From assembly GCA_002702655.1 (NCBI GenBank), contig PABB01000064.1, positions 1 through 64,000 of the forward strand: a stretch of DNA of 64,000 nt, written 5' to 3'. This DNA comes from Planctomycetaceae bacterium. Lineage in GTDB: Bacteria > Planctomycetota > Planctomycetia > Pirellulales > Lacipirellulaceae. The notes under the pieces were generated by a model. That model was not told the DNA's origin. It made no database searches and saw only the letters and a program-made list of their open reading frames with translations. Positions 26,315 through 37,912 of this stretch are shown here, piece after piece. A program made the position numbers and the translations under genes. Numbering within the stretch: position 1 is the first letter of the stretch; each line of letters begins with the position of its first letter.

Positions 26315-26422
26315 TCGACGCCGCGCGGAGGGAGGCGCGCCTCCCCGCGGGGCAAGTTGCGGGGTAGACTTCCTCTGCTCAGTCATTGCGATTTCACCAC
26401 TCCGTAGCGATCGGACCACTGC

Positions 26423-28369
26423 GTGTCGCGAGTTCCCACAGGCATCGGACGCACCCTGCGAGCGGCTCGAGGGGATCGCATTGCGCGGTGGGCGGCCTAC
26501 TTGCCGCAGATTGCCGCGTTGGAGCCGGGGCTGAAGGAGCTTTCCGACTCGCAACTGCGCAAAGAGAGTCTGGGGCTGCGGTACCGCGCGCGCAGCGGCG
26601 AGCCGCTGGATCGCCTGCTGGTCGAGGCGTTCGCCCTGGTCCGCGAGGCAGGCCGCCGCACGCTGAACATGCGACATTTCGAGGTGCAACTGCTGGGCGG
26701 CGCGGCGATGCACCACCGCTCGATCGTCGAAATGCAGACGGGCGAGGGCAAGACGCTGACCGCCACCTTGCCGATGTATCTGGCGGCGCTCGATGGCAAA
26801 GGCGCCCATCTGGCCACGGTGAACGACTACCTGGCCCAGCGCGACGCCGACTGGATGCGGCCGCTCTATTCGGCGCTGGGCATGAGCGTGGGAGTCATCC
26901 AAGGCCAGCAACCCCAGCCGGAGCGGCGCAAGGCGTACGCCTGTGACGTGACCTACGGCACAGCCAATGAGATGGGGTTCGATTTCTTGCGCGACCGGCT
27001 GCTGAAGCGAGCGCTCGAGGGCGGCCAGCAGGACCTGTTCGGCAAGATGCTCGGCAGCGCAGCCGGCAGCGGCGACAACGACCAGCCGGTGCAGCGGGAA
27101 TTGCACTTCATGCTGGTGGACGAAGCGGACAGCATTCTCATCGACGAAGCGCGCACCCCGTTGATTATCAGCGCGCTGCCCGGCGAGGAAGAACAAATCG
27201 CGGCCGAAGCCTACCGCTGGGCGGCGGAGGTGTCGCCGGCGTTCGTCGAGGACGAGGACTACGAATACGATCACGATGACAAAACGGTCGAACTGTCGAT
27301 GACCGGGCGGCAAAAGGTGCGAGCGCTCAGCAAGCCAGCGGCCATGGACCGCCTGCCGCTGTCGACGATTTACGAGTACGTGACGCGCGCGATCAAAGTC
27401 AAACGCGAGATGTTCCTCAACCGCCACTATGTGATCCGCGACGGCGAGATTGTGATTGTCGACGAGTTCACCGGTCGTTTGGCCGAGGGGCGCAAGTGGC
27501 GGGCCGGCATTCATCAGGCCATCGAGGCGCAGGAGAATGTCGAAATCACCTTTGCGACGAATCAGGCGGCGCGGATCACCGTGCAGGATTTCTTTCTGCG
27601 CTACAACCGCCTGGCGGGAATGACGGGCACGGCGTCGACCAGTCGCGGCGAGTTGCGGAAGATCTACAAGGTGCACGTCGAACCGATCCCCACGAACCGT
27701 CCCCCGGTTCGCAAGCAGTTGCCCACGGCCGTATACGGCGGCAGCGACGCCCGCTGGGAGGCTGTTGTCGAGGACGCGCTAGCCGAGTTGGCCAAGGGCC
27801 GACCCGTGCTCATCGGCACGCGATCGATCGACAAGAGCGAGCACTTGGCCGAACTGCTTGCCGCCCGCGGCGTCGAGCCGACGGTGCTCAACGCCCGCCA
27901 CGTGGCCCGGGAGGCGGAAATCGTCTCGGCCGCCGGCCAACTCGGCAAGCTCACCGTTGCGACGAACATGGCGGGCCGCGGCACCGACATCAAGCTCGGC
28001 GAGGGGGTCCATGAGTTGGGCGGCCTGCATGTGATCTGCACCGAATTGCACGAAGCCCAGCGCATCGACCGCCAGTTGATTGGCCGTTGCGGTCGCCAGG
28101 GCGATCCCGGTTCGTACCGCCAGTTTCTGTCGTTGGATGACGAAATTCTGCTAATGGGCTATGGCCCGAAGAAAGCGGCGAAGCTGGAAGCGATCGGCAA
28201 GCGCGCCAGCGGTCCCCTGCGGGGGATGGAGGCGCTATTTCGCCGCGCTCAGCGCAAGGTCGAGCGCCGGCACTTCCGCGATCGCAAGATCCTGCTGTAC
28301 CACGAGAAGGAACGGCAGAAGGTGCAGCGGCAGATGGGGCAGGACCCGTATCTCGACACGCCCGGCTAA
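26423..28369 (+). CDS. SecA-like ATPase lacking the C-terminal translocation domains
   Basis: This 648-residue protein has a GTG start. SecA ATPase motifs are intact: Walker A MQTGEGKT (104-111), the DEAD box in VDEADSILIDEARTPLIIS, TNMAGRGTDIKLG and QLIGRCGRQGDPGS. The preprotein cross-linking region between them is present. After NBD2 only about 90 residues remain. They match the first helix of the helical scaffold (AQRKVERRHFRDRKILLYH) and then stop, so the two-helix finger, wing domain and zinc-binding tail of housekeeping SecA (usually 800-1000 residues) are missing. It is therefore a paralogue, perhaps SecA2-like, acting on special substrates or on another translocation partner. The codon style matches its neighbours and no frameshift is seen. 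Confidence 0.9.
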   Translation: MSRVPTGIGRTLRAARGDRIARWAAYLPQIAALEPGLKELSDSQLRKESLGLRYRARSGEPLDRLLVEAFALVREAGRRTLNMRHFEVQLLGGAAMHHRSIVEMQTGEGKTLTATLPMYLAALDGKGAHLATVNDYLAQRDADWMRPLYSALGMSVGVIQGQQPQPERRKAYACDVTYGTANEMGFDFLRDRLLKRALEGGQQDLFGKMLGSAAGSGDNDQPVQRELHFMLVDEADSILIDEARTPLIISALPGEEEQIAAEAYRWAAEVSPAFVEDEDYEYDHDDKTVELSMTGRQKVRALSKPAAMDRLPLSTIYEYVTRAIKVKREMFLNRHYVIRDGEIVIVDEFTGRLAEGRKWRAGIHQAIEAQENVEITFATNQAARITVQDFFLRYNRLAGMTGTASTSRGELRKIYKVHVEPIPTNRPPVRKQLPTAVYGGSDARWEAVVEDALAELAKGRPVLIGTRSIDKSEHLAELLAARGVEPTVLNARHVAREAEIVSAAGQLGKLTVATNMAGRGTDIKLGEGVHELGGLHVICTELHEAQRIDRQLIGRCGRQGDPGSYRQFLSLDDEILLMGYGPKKAAKLEAIGKRASGPLRGMEALFRRAQRKVERRHFRDRKILLYHEKERQKVQRQMGQDPYLDTPG

Positions 28370-28394
28370 GGTTTCGGTTGGGGCTCGCATCAAT

Positions 28395-28400
28395 TACAAT
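28395..28400 (+). promoter_or_regulatory. Candidate -10 element upstream of the SulP-carbonic anhydrase gene
   Basis: TACAAT lies 63 nt upstream of the ATG at 28464. The -35 position (17 bp upstream) reads only TTTCGG, so this is a weak call. It falls just after the SecA-like stop, separating the two genes transcriptionally. Confidence 0.35.
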
Positions 28401-28463
28401 TCCGTAATGTTGCAGCCAGAGCTGTGCCAAAGTTCCTTGCCAGGGATGCGCACCTAGGTCGCT

Positions 28464-30713
28464 ATGTCCGAGTCGCCGAAATCCACGCTGCGCGCCGACC
28501 TGACGTCGGGCCTTGTCGTGTTCTTGGTCGCCTTGCCGCTGTGTTTGGGCATTGCGCAGGCGTCCCGCCCTGACGGATCTGATGCGCCGCCGTACGCCGC
28601 GGGACTGTTGGCGGGCATCATCGGCGGATTGGTCGTCGGCGCGATCAGCAAGTCGCAAACCAGCGTCAGCGGCCCCGCCGCGGGGCTGACGGCCGTCGTG
28701 GCGGCCCAGATCGCGGAGCTCGGTTCGTTTGAGGCGTTTCTGTTCGCGGTCATCCTGGCCGGCGTCATGCAGATCACGCTGGGCGTGCTGCAAGCCGGCG
28801 CCATCGCCGCGTTCTTTCCGACCAGCGTGATCAAAGGGCTGCTCGCCGCGATTGGCGTGATTCTCATCCTGAAGCAGATTCCCCACCTGTTCGGCCACGA
28901 CGCCGACGCCGAAGGGGAGATGTCGCTGCTGCAGCCCGACGGCCAAAACACTTTTTCGGAATTGTGGGAGACGCTCGGTGATTTGCACCCCGGCGCTTCG
29001 CTGGTGGGCGTCTCGACGCTCGTCCTGCTGTTTTTCTGGGAGCGGTCGAAGCGACTGAAAGGCTCGCCCCTGCCCGCGCCGCTGATCGTGGTGATGATTG
29101 GCGGCTTGCTGGTCACCTTGTTCGGCGCGTTGGCCGACAGTGAAACGCTGGGGCAAGCGTGGAAGATCGGCCCGTCGCATCTGGTGCAGGTGCCCGTCGC
29201 GGAGTCATTGAGCGACGCCAAATCCTTCTTTGCTCGCCCCGAGTTTTCGGTTTGGAACAATCCGACGCTGTATGTCGCGGCGCTCACGATCGCGTTGGTG
29301 GCTTCGCTGGAAACGCTGCTCAATCTGGAAGCCGTCGACCGGCTCGACCCCCAGCAGCGGATCTCGCCGCCGAATCGCGAATTGATCGCCCAAGGCGCTG
29401 GCAACATCACCGCCGGATTCCTGGGCGGTTTGCCCGTCACGGCGGTCATTGTCCGCGGCAGCGTCAACATCATGTCAGGCGGGCAGACCCGTTTGTCGAC
29501 GATTTTTCACGGCATCCTGCTGCTGCTGGCGGTGGCGCTGTTTCCGTCGCTGATCAACCGTATCCCGCTGGCCTGCCTGGCGGCGATTCTCATCCACACG
29601 GGCGTCAAGCTGGCGAGCCCCGCGCTGTTTCGCCACATGTGGCGCGAAGGCCTGAGTCAGTTCGTGCCGTTCGTAATCACGATTGTCGCGATCGTCGGCA
29701 CCGATCTGCTGAAAGGGGTCATTTTTGGTTTGGCGGTGAGTGTGCTATTCATTCTGTATAGTCAACTCATGCACCCGCTGCGGCAAATCGAAGAGAAGCA
29801 TGTTGCGGGCAAAGTGCTGCGGATCGAGTTGCCCGGGCAGGTAACCTTCCTGAACCGGGCCTCGTTGACGCGCGCACTCGATAGCGTGCCTCGCGACGGT
29901 CACGTGCTGATCGACGCGCGGCTGTCGGAGTACATCGACCCGGACGTGATGGGACTATTGCATGATTTTGAACGGGTGACGGCGCCTGCCCGCGGCGTTC
30001 ACCTGAGCCTCAGCGGCTTCAAGGATCGCTATCCGCTGGACAATCGGATTCAGTACGTCGACTTCTCGACGCGGGAGGTGCAGGAAAAGCTCCGCCCCGC
30101 TGACGTGATCGAGATTTTGCGCGAAGGCAACGAGCGGTTTTGCACCGGACAGCAACTCAGCCGCGACCTCCGCCGGCAGCGCGACGCGACGGCGGGAGGG
30201 CAGTTTCCCCTGGCGATCGTGTTGGCTTGCATCGATTCGCGCGTACCCGTGGAAATGGTCTTTGACCTGGGCGTCGGCGACGTGTTCGTCGCTCGCATTG
30301 CCGGCAACGTGACCAGCGAGCGCGTGCTGGGCAGCATCGAGTTCGCCTGCGCCGTCGCCGGAGCGAAGCTGGTGCTTGTCATGGGGCACTCCAGTTGCGG
30401 CGCCGTGACCTCGTCGCTCGACCTGCACCTGTCAGGTCGCAAACCGAGCGAGGCGACGCCGTGCCACAATCTTGACTCGCTGGTGGCGTCGATTCAGGAA
30501 GCGATTCCCGCGATCGACGTATCGCGCGCCGACCAGTGGACTCCCGAGGAAAAGAAGGCGGCGGTCAACGCCGTGGCCATCGAGAACGTGCTGCGCACTG
30601 TGCAGTCGGTCAAGAACGGCAGTCCCACGGTCGCCGCGATGGCCGAACGGGGCGACATTGCCGTGTCCGGCTGCTTTTACGACATTTCGTCCGGCAAGGT
30701 CGATTTTCTCTAG
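28464..30713 (+). CDS. SulP-family anion transporter fused to STAS and beta-carbonic anhydrase
   Basis: This 749-residue fusion has three parts. The SulP domain (1-about 430) has 10-12 membrane helices, with GLVVFLVALPLCLGIAQAS and KSQTSVSGPAAGLTAV near the start, the pattern of bicarbonate/sulfate carriers. A STAS-like domain (about 445-530) follows. The last 200 residues form a beta-carbonic anhydrase with zinc ligands Cys589 (in ACIDSRVP, with Asp591/Arg593), His642 and Cys645 (in GHSSCGAV). It would couple transport of bicarbonate across the inner membrane to its interconversion with CO2 on the inside. Such fusions are known in marine and other bacteria. Substrate choice (bicarbonate or sulfate) is inferred from the fusion. 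Confidence 0.93.
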   Translation: MSESPKSTLRADLTSGLVVFLVALPLCLGIAQASRPDGSDAPPYAAGLLAGIIGGLVVGAISKSQTSVSGPAAGLTAVVAAQIAELGSFEAFLFAVILAGVMQITLGVLQAGAIAAFFPTSVIKGLLAAIGVILILKQIPHLFGHDADAEGEMSLLQPDGQNTFSELWETLGDLHPGASLVGVSTLVLLFFWERSKRLKGSPLPAPLIVVMIGGLLVTLFGALADSETLGQAWKIGPSHLVQVPVAESLSDAKSFFARPEFSVWNNPTLYVAALTIALVASLETLLNLEAVDRLDPQQRISPPNRELIAQGAGNITAGFLGGLPVTAVIVRGSVNIMSGGQTRLSTIFHGILLLLAVALFPSLINRIPLACLAAILIHTGVKLASPALFRHMWREGLSQFVPFVITIVAIVGTDLLKGVIFGLAVSVLFILYSQLMHPLRQIEEKHVAGKVLRIELPGQVTFLNRASLTRALDSVPRDGHVLIDARLSEYIDPDVMGLLHDFERVTAPARGVHLSLSGFKDRYPLDNRIQYVDFSTREVQEKLRPADVIEILREGNERFCTGQQLSRDLRRQRDATAGGQFPLAIVLACIDSRVPVEMVFDLGVGDVFVARIAGNVTSERVLGSIEFACAVAGAKLVLVMGHSSCGAVTSSLDLHLSGRKPSEATPCHNLDSLVASIQEAIPAIDVSRADQWTPEEKKAAVNAVAIENVLRTVQSVKNGSPTVAAMAERGDIAVSGCFYDISSGKVDFL

Positions 30714-30751
30714 CAGCCGTCTCGATGGATTTCCGCTGTCGGCGGATTGCG

Positions 30752-32953
<2,202 letters not shown>

Positions 32954-33190
32954 GTGACTGGCCTGGGCGTAACGGACCGCACGGCGGCGGCGAAACTGTG
33001 GGGAAAAGTCTGGTGACGCGACCGGCGATGCGTTAGCTTGGCCGATTCGACGCGGCGCTCCGGCGCCGCACGTCAAGGCAAACTGGGCGAACAGCAAACC
33101 GACAACTTGGCCTGATTTCGTCGCGACAGTGTAGGTCAAGCGGGCCGACCACGCGACTTGATTGCGGAGAAGTTCGGAGGATTTTCAACG

Positions 33191-34333
33191 ATGGCGATCG
33201 CTACGATTTATCGACGATGTCGGCGTTGCGTTGCGGCGGCGCTGGTGGCGTGCGTGCTAGCGACTTCCGCAAGCGGCGCTGATCTGGCTGCGGCTCTCGA
33301 GCGGCTGGCCGGCGCCAAGTCGGAGCCCGCCGGGCAATCGCAACTGGCCGAGGCATGGGAGCAGGTCGCCGCGGCCTCCGTCGCGCAGCTGCCCAGCGTG
33401 CTGACTGCCATGGGCGATGCCACGCCGGTCGGCGAAAACTGGCTGCGCACGGCAGCCGACGCCATTGCGGAGCGGGAGTACCGGCAGTCCGCCACGCTGC
33501 CCGTCGAACTGTTGGAAGAGTTCGTGACCGATCGACAACAACCGCCGCGCGCACGGCGCGTGGCGTATGAATGGCTGACGCAGATCGACGAGACTGCGGC
33601 CGATCGGCTGTTGCCGGCGATGCTCGACGATCCGAGCCTCGATCTTCGCTACGACGCCGTCGCAGCGGTGATCATCGCAGCCGAGGCGGCGGGCGAGGAT
33701 GCGGAGAAGACGCGGCTCTATCAGCAGGCGTTTGACGCCTCGCGCAACGTGGCGCAGATTCAGCAACTCGCCGATGCACTGCGCGATCTGGGGGCGACGA
33801 TCGATCTCGCCCAGCACATGGGCTTCGTTCGTCAGTGGCAACTGATCGGGCCGTTTGACAATGCCGATCTGGCCGGCTTTCAAACCGAATATCCGCCCGA
33901 ACGGGAAATTGACCTGACCAAGCCCGTCGAAGGACGCGGCGGCGCCGAAGTGAGGTGGAAAGGGTATGTCTCGACCGACAAACTGGGCGCGGTCAACCTC
34001 AACGAAGCAATCGGCAACGAGAAGCTCGTCGTGGCCTACGCTCTCGCCAAATTCACGTCGCCGCGCGACCAGCGTCTGGAAGTTCGCTTGGGATCGACCA
34101 ACGCGGTGAAGCTCTGGCTCAACGGACGCGAGGCGGCGGCATACGAGGTGTATCACTCGGGTTCGGAGATTGACCAGTACGTCGTGGCGCTCGACGCCCA
34201 GGCGGGCGAGACGAACACAATCTTGGTGAAGGCGTGCCAGAACGCTAAAGCCCAGCCGTGGGAACAGGATTGGCAATTCCAACTTCGCGTGACCGACCCG
34301 TTGGGCGGAGCCGCGGAGATTGAGGTCGAGTAG
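33191..34333 (+). CDS. Secreted protein with helical repeat and jelly-roll-like C-terminus, function unknown
   Basis: This 380-residue protein follows the ribosome-binding site CGGAGGA. A signal peptide covers 1-29 (ending ASGAD). Residues 30-205 are helical and Ala/Leu/Glu-rich, reminiscent of HEAT repeats. Residues 210-375 look like a beta-sandwich: WQLIGPFDNADL, then VRLGSTNAVKLWLNGREA and NTILVKACQNA, as in the galactose-binding-like modules of planctomycete secreted hydrolases. It is followed by the propeller gene after 70 nt on the same strand and probably forms a unit with it. The ligand is unknown. Confidence 0.72.
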   Translation: MAIATIYRRCRRCVAAALVACVLATSASGADLAAALERLAGAKSEPAGQSQLAEAWEQVAAASVAQLPSVLTAMGDATPVGENWLRTAADAIAEREYRQSATLPVELLEEFVTDRQQPPRARRVAYEWLTQIDETAADRLLPAMLDDPSLDLRYDAVAAVIIAAEAAGEDAEKTRLYQQAFDASRNVAQIQQLADALRDLGATIDLAQHMGFVRQWQLIGPFDNADLAGFQTEYPPEREIDLTKPVEGRGGAEVRWKGYVSTDKLGAVNLNEAIGNEKLVVAYALAKFTSPRDQRLEVRLGSTNAVKLWLNGREAAAYEVYHSGSEIDQYVVALDAQAGETNTILVKACQNAKAQPWEQDWQFQLRVTDPLGGAAEIEVE

Positions 34334-34403
34334 TCGCAGCATACCGTTTGGTCTGAGACCTGCCCGAACGAACAAGCGGCTTGCCGCTTCGAGGAGTTTG
34401 AAC

Positions 34404-35663
34404 ATGCGATTTGCGATTGTCGGAATTCGTTGGACAACTGCTTTGCTGCTGATCGCCATTGGCACGGTTGCGGCGGTGGACGACTCGGCGCGCGCCGCCA
34501 ATTGGCTCGGCTTTCGCAACGACAGTCGCAGCGTCGCTGATTCGGGCGGGCTGCCCAGCACCTGGAATGTGGAAACCGGCGAAAATATCGCCTGGCAGGT
34601 CGATCTGCCGGGGCGCGGCGTCTCCAGCCCGATCGTTGTCGACGGCCGCGTGGTCGTCACTTCTTCCAGCGGCCCGCGTCACGATCGGCTACACGTGTCG
34701 GCGTACGACGCGTCCACAGGCGAGCCGCTGTGGCATCGCCAATTCTGGGCAACAGGGCGCACCTTGGTGCATCCCACCTCAGCGGTTGCCGCGAACACGC
34801 CGGTGAGCGACGGCGAGTCGGTTTTCGCGTTTTACTCGTCGAACGACCTGATCGCCCTGTCGTTGGATGGCGACGTGAAGTGGATGCGCTCGCTGATTGA
34901 GAATTACCCGCTGGCAGGCAACGACATCGGCATGAGCAGCTCGCCCGTCGTGGCTGGCGACGTCGTGGTCGTTCAGAGCGAAGCGCACGCCGAGTCCTTC
35001 GTCGCGGCGTTCAACAAATCGGATGGCGCCGCCGCGTGGCAGATCGATCGGCCGCGGGCGCCCAACTGGTGTTCGCCGATCGCGTTGACCGCGCAGATCA
35101 ATGGCCAGAGCATTCCCGCGGTTGTCATCCAGGGGGCCGATGGTTTTTCGGTCCGCCGCGCCGACGATGGCCAGGCGTTGTGGTCGCAGGGCGTGTCGTG
35201 TGCCACGATCGCCTCGGCGGTGTTCGATGAGCAGCTCTTTCTGCCCGCCAATGGAATTCAGCAAGTTTCGTACGACGCGGCGGACGATACCGTCGAGACG
35301 CTCTGGCAGGAAAGCCGGTTGCAGCCGGGCAGCGCCAGCCCGTTAATTGCAGGCGGCGCGGCCTACGTGATCAACGGCGGCGGCGTGCTGTCCTGCTGCC
35401 CGGTGGGCAGCGACAAGATCGCGTGGCGGAAGCGTTTGGGCGGCTCCTTCTGGGCCACCCCCGTGATTGCCGGCGATCGGCTGTTGGCTATCAACCAGGA
35501 CGGCAAAGCGACTCTCGTGGCGATCGGCGCGGGGGACGATCCGGCGCCGGGATCGGTGGTGGGCGAGTTTGAGTTCGGCGAACCGGTGCTGGCCTCGCCG
35601 GCCGTGGCCGACGGGGCCCTGTACGTCCGCTCCTACCAGCGACTCTGGAAGATTGCCGAGTAG
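34404..35663 (+). CDS. Secreted PQQ-binding-like beta-propeller protein
   Basis: This 419-residue protein follows GAGGAG at 34391. It has a signal peptide (1-31) and then repeated units of about 40-50 residues, each with an aromatic/Gly-rich strand: WLGFRNDSRSVADSGGLP, NIAWQVDLPGRGVSSPIVV, GEPLWHRQF, DVKWMRSLI and KIAWRKRLGGSFWATPVI. This is the outer-membrane assembly/PQQ-like propeller fold common in planctomycetes. No PQQ-specific catalytic residues were seen, so it is more likely a binding or scaffold protein in the periplasm. It is coupled with the upstream secreted protein. Confidence 0.85.
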   Translation: MRFAIVGIRWTTALLLIAIGTVAAVDDSARAANWLGFRNDSRSVADSGGLPSTWNVETGENIAWQVDLPGRGVSSPIVVDGRVVVTSSSGPRHDRLHVSAYDASTGEPLWHRQFWATGRTLVHPTSAVAANTPVSDGESVFAFYSSNDLIALSLDGDVKWMRSLIENYPLAGNDIGMSSSPVVAGDVVVVQSEAHAESFVAAFNKSDGAAAWQIDRPRAPNWCSPIALTAQINGQSIPAVVIQGADGFSVRRADDGQALWSQGVSCATIASAVFDEQLFLPANGIQQVSYDAADDTVETLWQESRLQPGSASPLIAGGAAYVINGGGVLSCCPVGSDKIAWRKRLGGSFWATPVIAGDRLLAINQDGKATLVAIGAGDDPAPGSVVGEFEFGEPVLASPAVADGALYVRSYQRLWKIAE

Positions 35664-35800
35664 CCCGTACTTGCTCATCCGCGGGGCGCGATCGGGCGTC
35701 GCCCTGGCCAAGTTCCCGGCGGCTGCTTACTCTGGTGGCTTGCAATTGACGAGGGCGAACCGCCGCTCGCTCTCACCGGCCGCCCAAGTGTCCTCCCAAC

Positions 35801-37090
35801 ATGCCCGATTCGATCGAAATCCAGCCCGTCGCCGGTCCGCTCGACGCTCGCATTCGTCCGCCGGGGTCCAAGAGCATCACGAATCGAGCTCTGGTGTGCG
35901 CAGCGCTGGCCGAGGGGCGCAGCGAACTGCGTGGCGCCCTGGATAGCGAAGACACGCGGGTGATGCTCGATTCGCTGCGGCGGCTGGGGCTGGCCGTTGA
36001 GGCTCGCGACGACAACACGACGCTAGCGGTCGACGGCTGGGGCGGACCGCCGGCGTGCGACGCGGCCGACCTGTTCGTGGCCAACAGCGGCACGACGATG
36101 CGGTTTCTTACAGCATTGGCGTCGACCGGTCGGGGCGAATTTTGTCTGGACGGGATCGCGCGGATGCGGGAGCGTCCGATTGCCGACTTGGCCGACGCGT
36201 TGAATCAGCTGGGCGCCAGCGTGAGGTGCGACGGCCCCCACGGCTGCCCGCCGGTGCAACTCGCCGCCCGCGGCCTGGCCGGCGGGACCACGCGGATCCG
36301 GGGCGACATTTCCAGCCAGTTTCTCAGCGGATTGCTGATGGCGGCGCCCTGCGCCGCGTCGCCGGTGAACATCGCGGTTGCAGGCGAGCTTGTCTCCCAG
36401 CCCTACGTGACAATGACGCTGCGGGTGATGGAGGCGTTCGGCGCGCAAGCGGACGCGGCGGCCGATTTCTCGTCGATCAAGATTCCCGCCCCGCAGCGCT
36501 ACTCTGGCCGCGTCTACGAAATCGAGCCGGACGCCTCCGCGGCGAGCTACTTCTTCGCCGCCGCGGCCCTCGTCGGGGGGCGCGTGACCGTCGAAGGCCT
36601 CTCCCGCGACGCCCTGCAGGGCGACGTGGCGTTCTGCGACTGTCTGGCCGAGATGGGCTGCCAAATCGAGTATGGCGACGCTGAGATCACCGTCGTTGGC
36701 GCCAGCGGGCCGCTCCGCGGCGTCGACGTCGACATGAACGGGATCAGCGACACCGTGCAGACCCTGGCCGTCGTGGCAGCGTTTGCCGAGGGGCCCACCC
36801 GCATCCGCCGCGTGGGGCACGTTCGTCACAAGGAGACGGATCGCATCGCCGCCGTGGCAACGGAGCTGCGCAAACTGGGCGCAGCCGTCGACGAGACCGA
36901 CGACGGCCTGAGAATCACTCCGCAGACGATCCAGCCGACGGCCATCGATACGTACAACGATCACCGCATGGCGATGAGCTTTGCGGTGGCGGGACTCCGG
37001 CAACCGGGGATTGTCATTCGCGACCCCGGCTGCACGGAGAAGACGTACCCGCACTTCTTCCGCGACCTTGCCGCGGTTGCGCACCGATAG
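35801..37090 (+). CDS. aroA: 3-phosphoshikimate 1-carboxyvinyltransferase (EPSP synthase)
   Basis: This 429-residue cytoplasmic enzyme of the shikimate pathway joins phosphoenolpyruvate to shikimate-3-phosphate. All the main motifs are present: PGSKSITNRAL (21-31, Lys24 and Ser25 for substrate binding), NSGTTMRFL, RERPIADL, GDISSQFLSGLLMAAP, RHKETDRI and YNDHRMAMSF. Length is usual for the family. The ATG at 35801 has no strong ribosome-binding site. The zinc-ribbon gene runs towards it from the other strand, with 70 bp between. Confidence 0.97.
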   Translation: MPDSIEIQPVAGPLDARIRPPGSKSITNRALVCAALAEGRSELRGALDSEDTRVMLDSLRRLGLAVEARDDNTTLAVDGWGGPPACDAADLFVANSGTTMRFLTALASTGRGEFCLDGIARMRERPIADLADALNQLGASVRCDGPHGCPPVQLAARGLAGGTTRIRGDISSQFLSGLLMAAPCAASPVNIAVAGELVSQPYVTMTLRVMEAFGAQADAAADFSSIKIPAPQRYSGRVYEIEPDASAASYFFAAAALVGGRVTVEGLSRDALQGDVAFCDCLAEMGCQIEYGDAEITVVGASGPLRGVDVDMNGISDTVQTLAVVAAFAEGPTRIRRVGHVRHKETDRIAAVATELRKLGAAVDETDDGLRITPQTIQPTAIDTYNDHRMAMSFAVAGLRQPGIVIRDPGCTEKTYPHFFRDLAAVAHR

Positions 37091-37160
37091 CGCAAACGCG
37101 TCACGCAGACGTCAGAAGAAATCAATCCCCCCAAGTAGCCGTGCGAATCAGCGGCACGTG

Positions 37161-37406
37161 CTACCGCACATTCAACTGCCCGAGCCCAATGCCGCTGCGA
37201 GTTGCGGCTTCGATGAGTTGTTCGGCTCGAGCCAGAATCGATCCGGACCCGTCGACAGGCTCTTCGAGCGCTGATGCGGGGTCCATCGCCACGAACGTGG
37301 CATTACAGTGTTGACAGACGACGTTTTTGCCAAGGTACTTCACCCGCACCTGCAACTTTCGTCCGCAGGTGGGGCACTCTTGGGCGTAGTACGTCGAACT
37401 CGACAT
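37161..37406 (-). CDS. Small zinc-ribbon protein
   Basis: This 81-residue protein has QECPTCGRKLQVRVKYLGKN followed by VVCQHCNATFVA: two C-x2-C pairs 20 residues apart, the pattern of a zinc ribbon. In planctomycetes similar ribbons occur alone or at the N-terminus of regulators. The rest (41-81) is an acidic linker and a short amphipathic helix. The ATG at 37406 follows a strong ribosome-binding site, TCAGGAGGTT (37420-37411), and a good promoter upstream, so it is expressed on its own. It may bind nucleic acid or protein; the partner is unknown. Confidence 0.82.
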   Translation of the reverse strand: MSSSTYYAQECPTCGRKLQVRVKYLGKNVVCQHCNATFVAMDPASALEEPVDGSGSILARAEQLIEAATRSGIGLGQLNVR

Positions 37407-37467
37407 GGACAACCTCCTGATCCGCCCCCAGTGTGGAATCCAAACTTCCGCCCCTTTCGGATGTCAC

Positions 37468-37496
37468 AGAATAACCCGAGCGGCAAGATTTGGCAA
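37468..37496 (-). promoter_or_regulatory. Housekeeping-type promoter for the zinc-ribbon gene
   Basis: On the minus strand, TTGCCA (37496-37491) and TATTCT (37473-37468) are spaced by exactly 17 bp. A transcript would start near 37461, leaving a leader of about 55 nt with the ribosome-binding site at its end. Confidence 0.6.
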
Positions 37497-37912
37497 ACAA
37501 ATGATGTGGAAGCGATGCTGTAAGTCTTTTCTGGATAGGATCTTGCCGCGTTTTTGAAGGCGATTTCCTACTGGTGCGAACGTTGACCTTCGACGCCCTG
37601 CGGGCTCCCACGCGGACGGTGGTTTCTATGGGGTGAGACGCAAGACACGCGACAATGGTTCGGAGAATCTCGGGACGGCGCGCGGTTGTCCTGTGATTGG
37701 GCAGCTCACCTCAACCTTCACGAGAAAAAGTGTCTCCTGGCGTCCCGAAACTGCGCGAATTGGCAGTTTGAGCGTCGCCGGGTGCGCCGTCCCGTCGTAC
37801 ACTGTGTCAAAGGGGAGGGAGGCTTCGCAACCGGGAGCCAGCGAGGCGCCGCCAGCAGGACGTGACGCGGCGGTCGTCGAGATTTCCAGGAGCGTGCTCG
37901 GGAGTTCGCGCT
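37497..37912. other. Intergenic region without a recognisable gene
   Basis: These bases upstream of the 37913 gene, together with the zinc-ribbon promoter, make a gap of about 500 bp. No open frame here looks like protein, and no tRNA, repeat or clear promoter was found. GGGAGGGAGG at about 37814 is the only purine-rich feature. The leader of the ABC-transporter operon probably starts here. Confidence 0.5.

Noticed and set aside
26331..26346. A 16-bp palindrome between the lipoprotein and SecA-like genes as a terminator
   Set aside because: It is perfect but has no T-run after it, so no terminator call was made; it is only mentioned in the lipoprotein entry.
25817..27676. A 619-residue minus-strand frame opposite the lipoprotein and SecA-like genes
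   Set aside because: It has shadow composition and spans two unrelated genes on the other strand.
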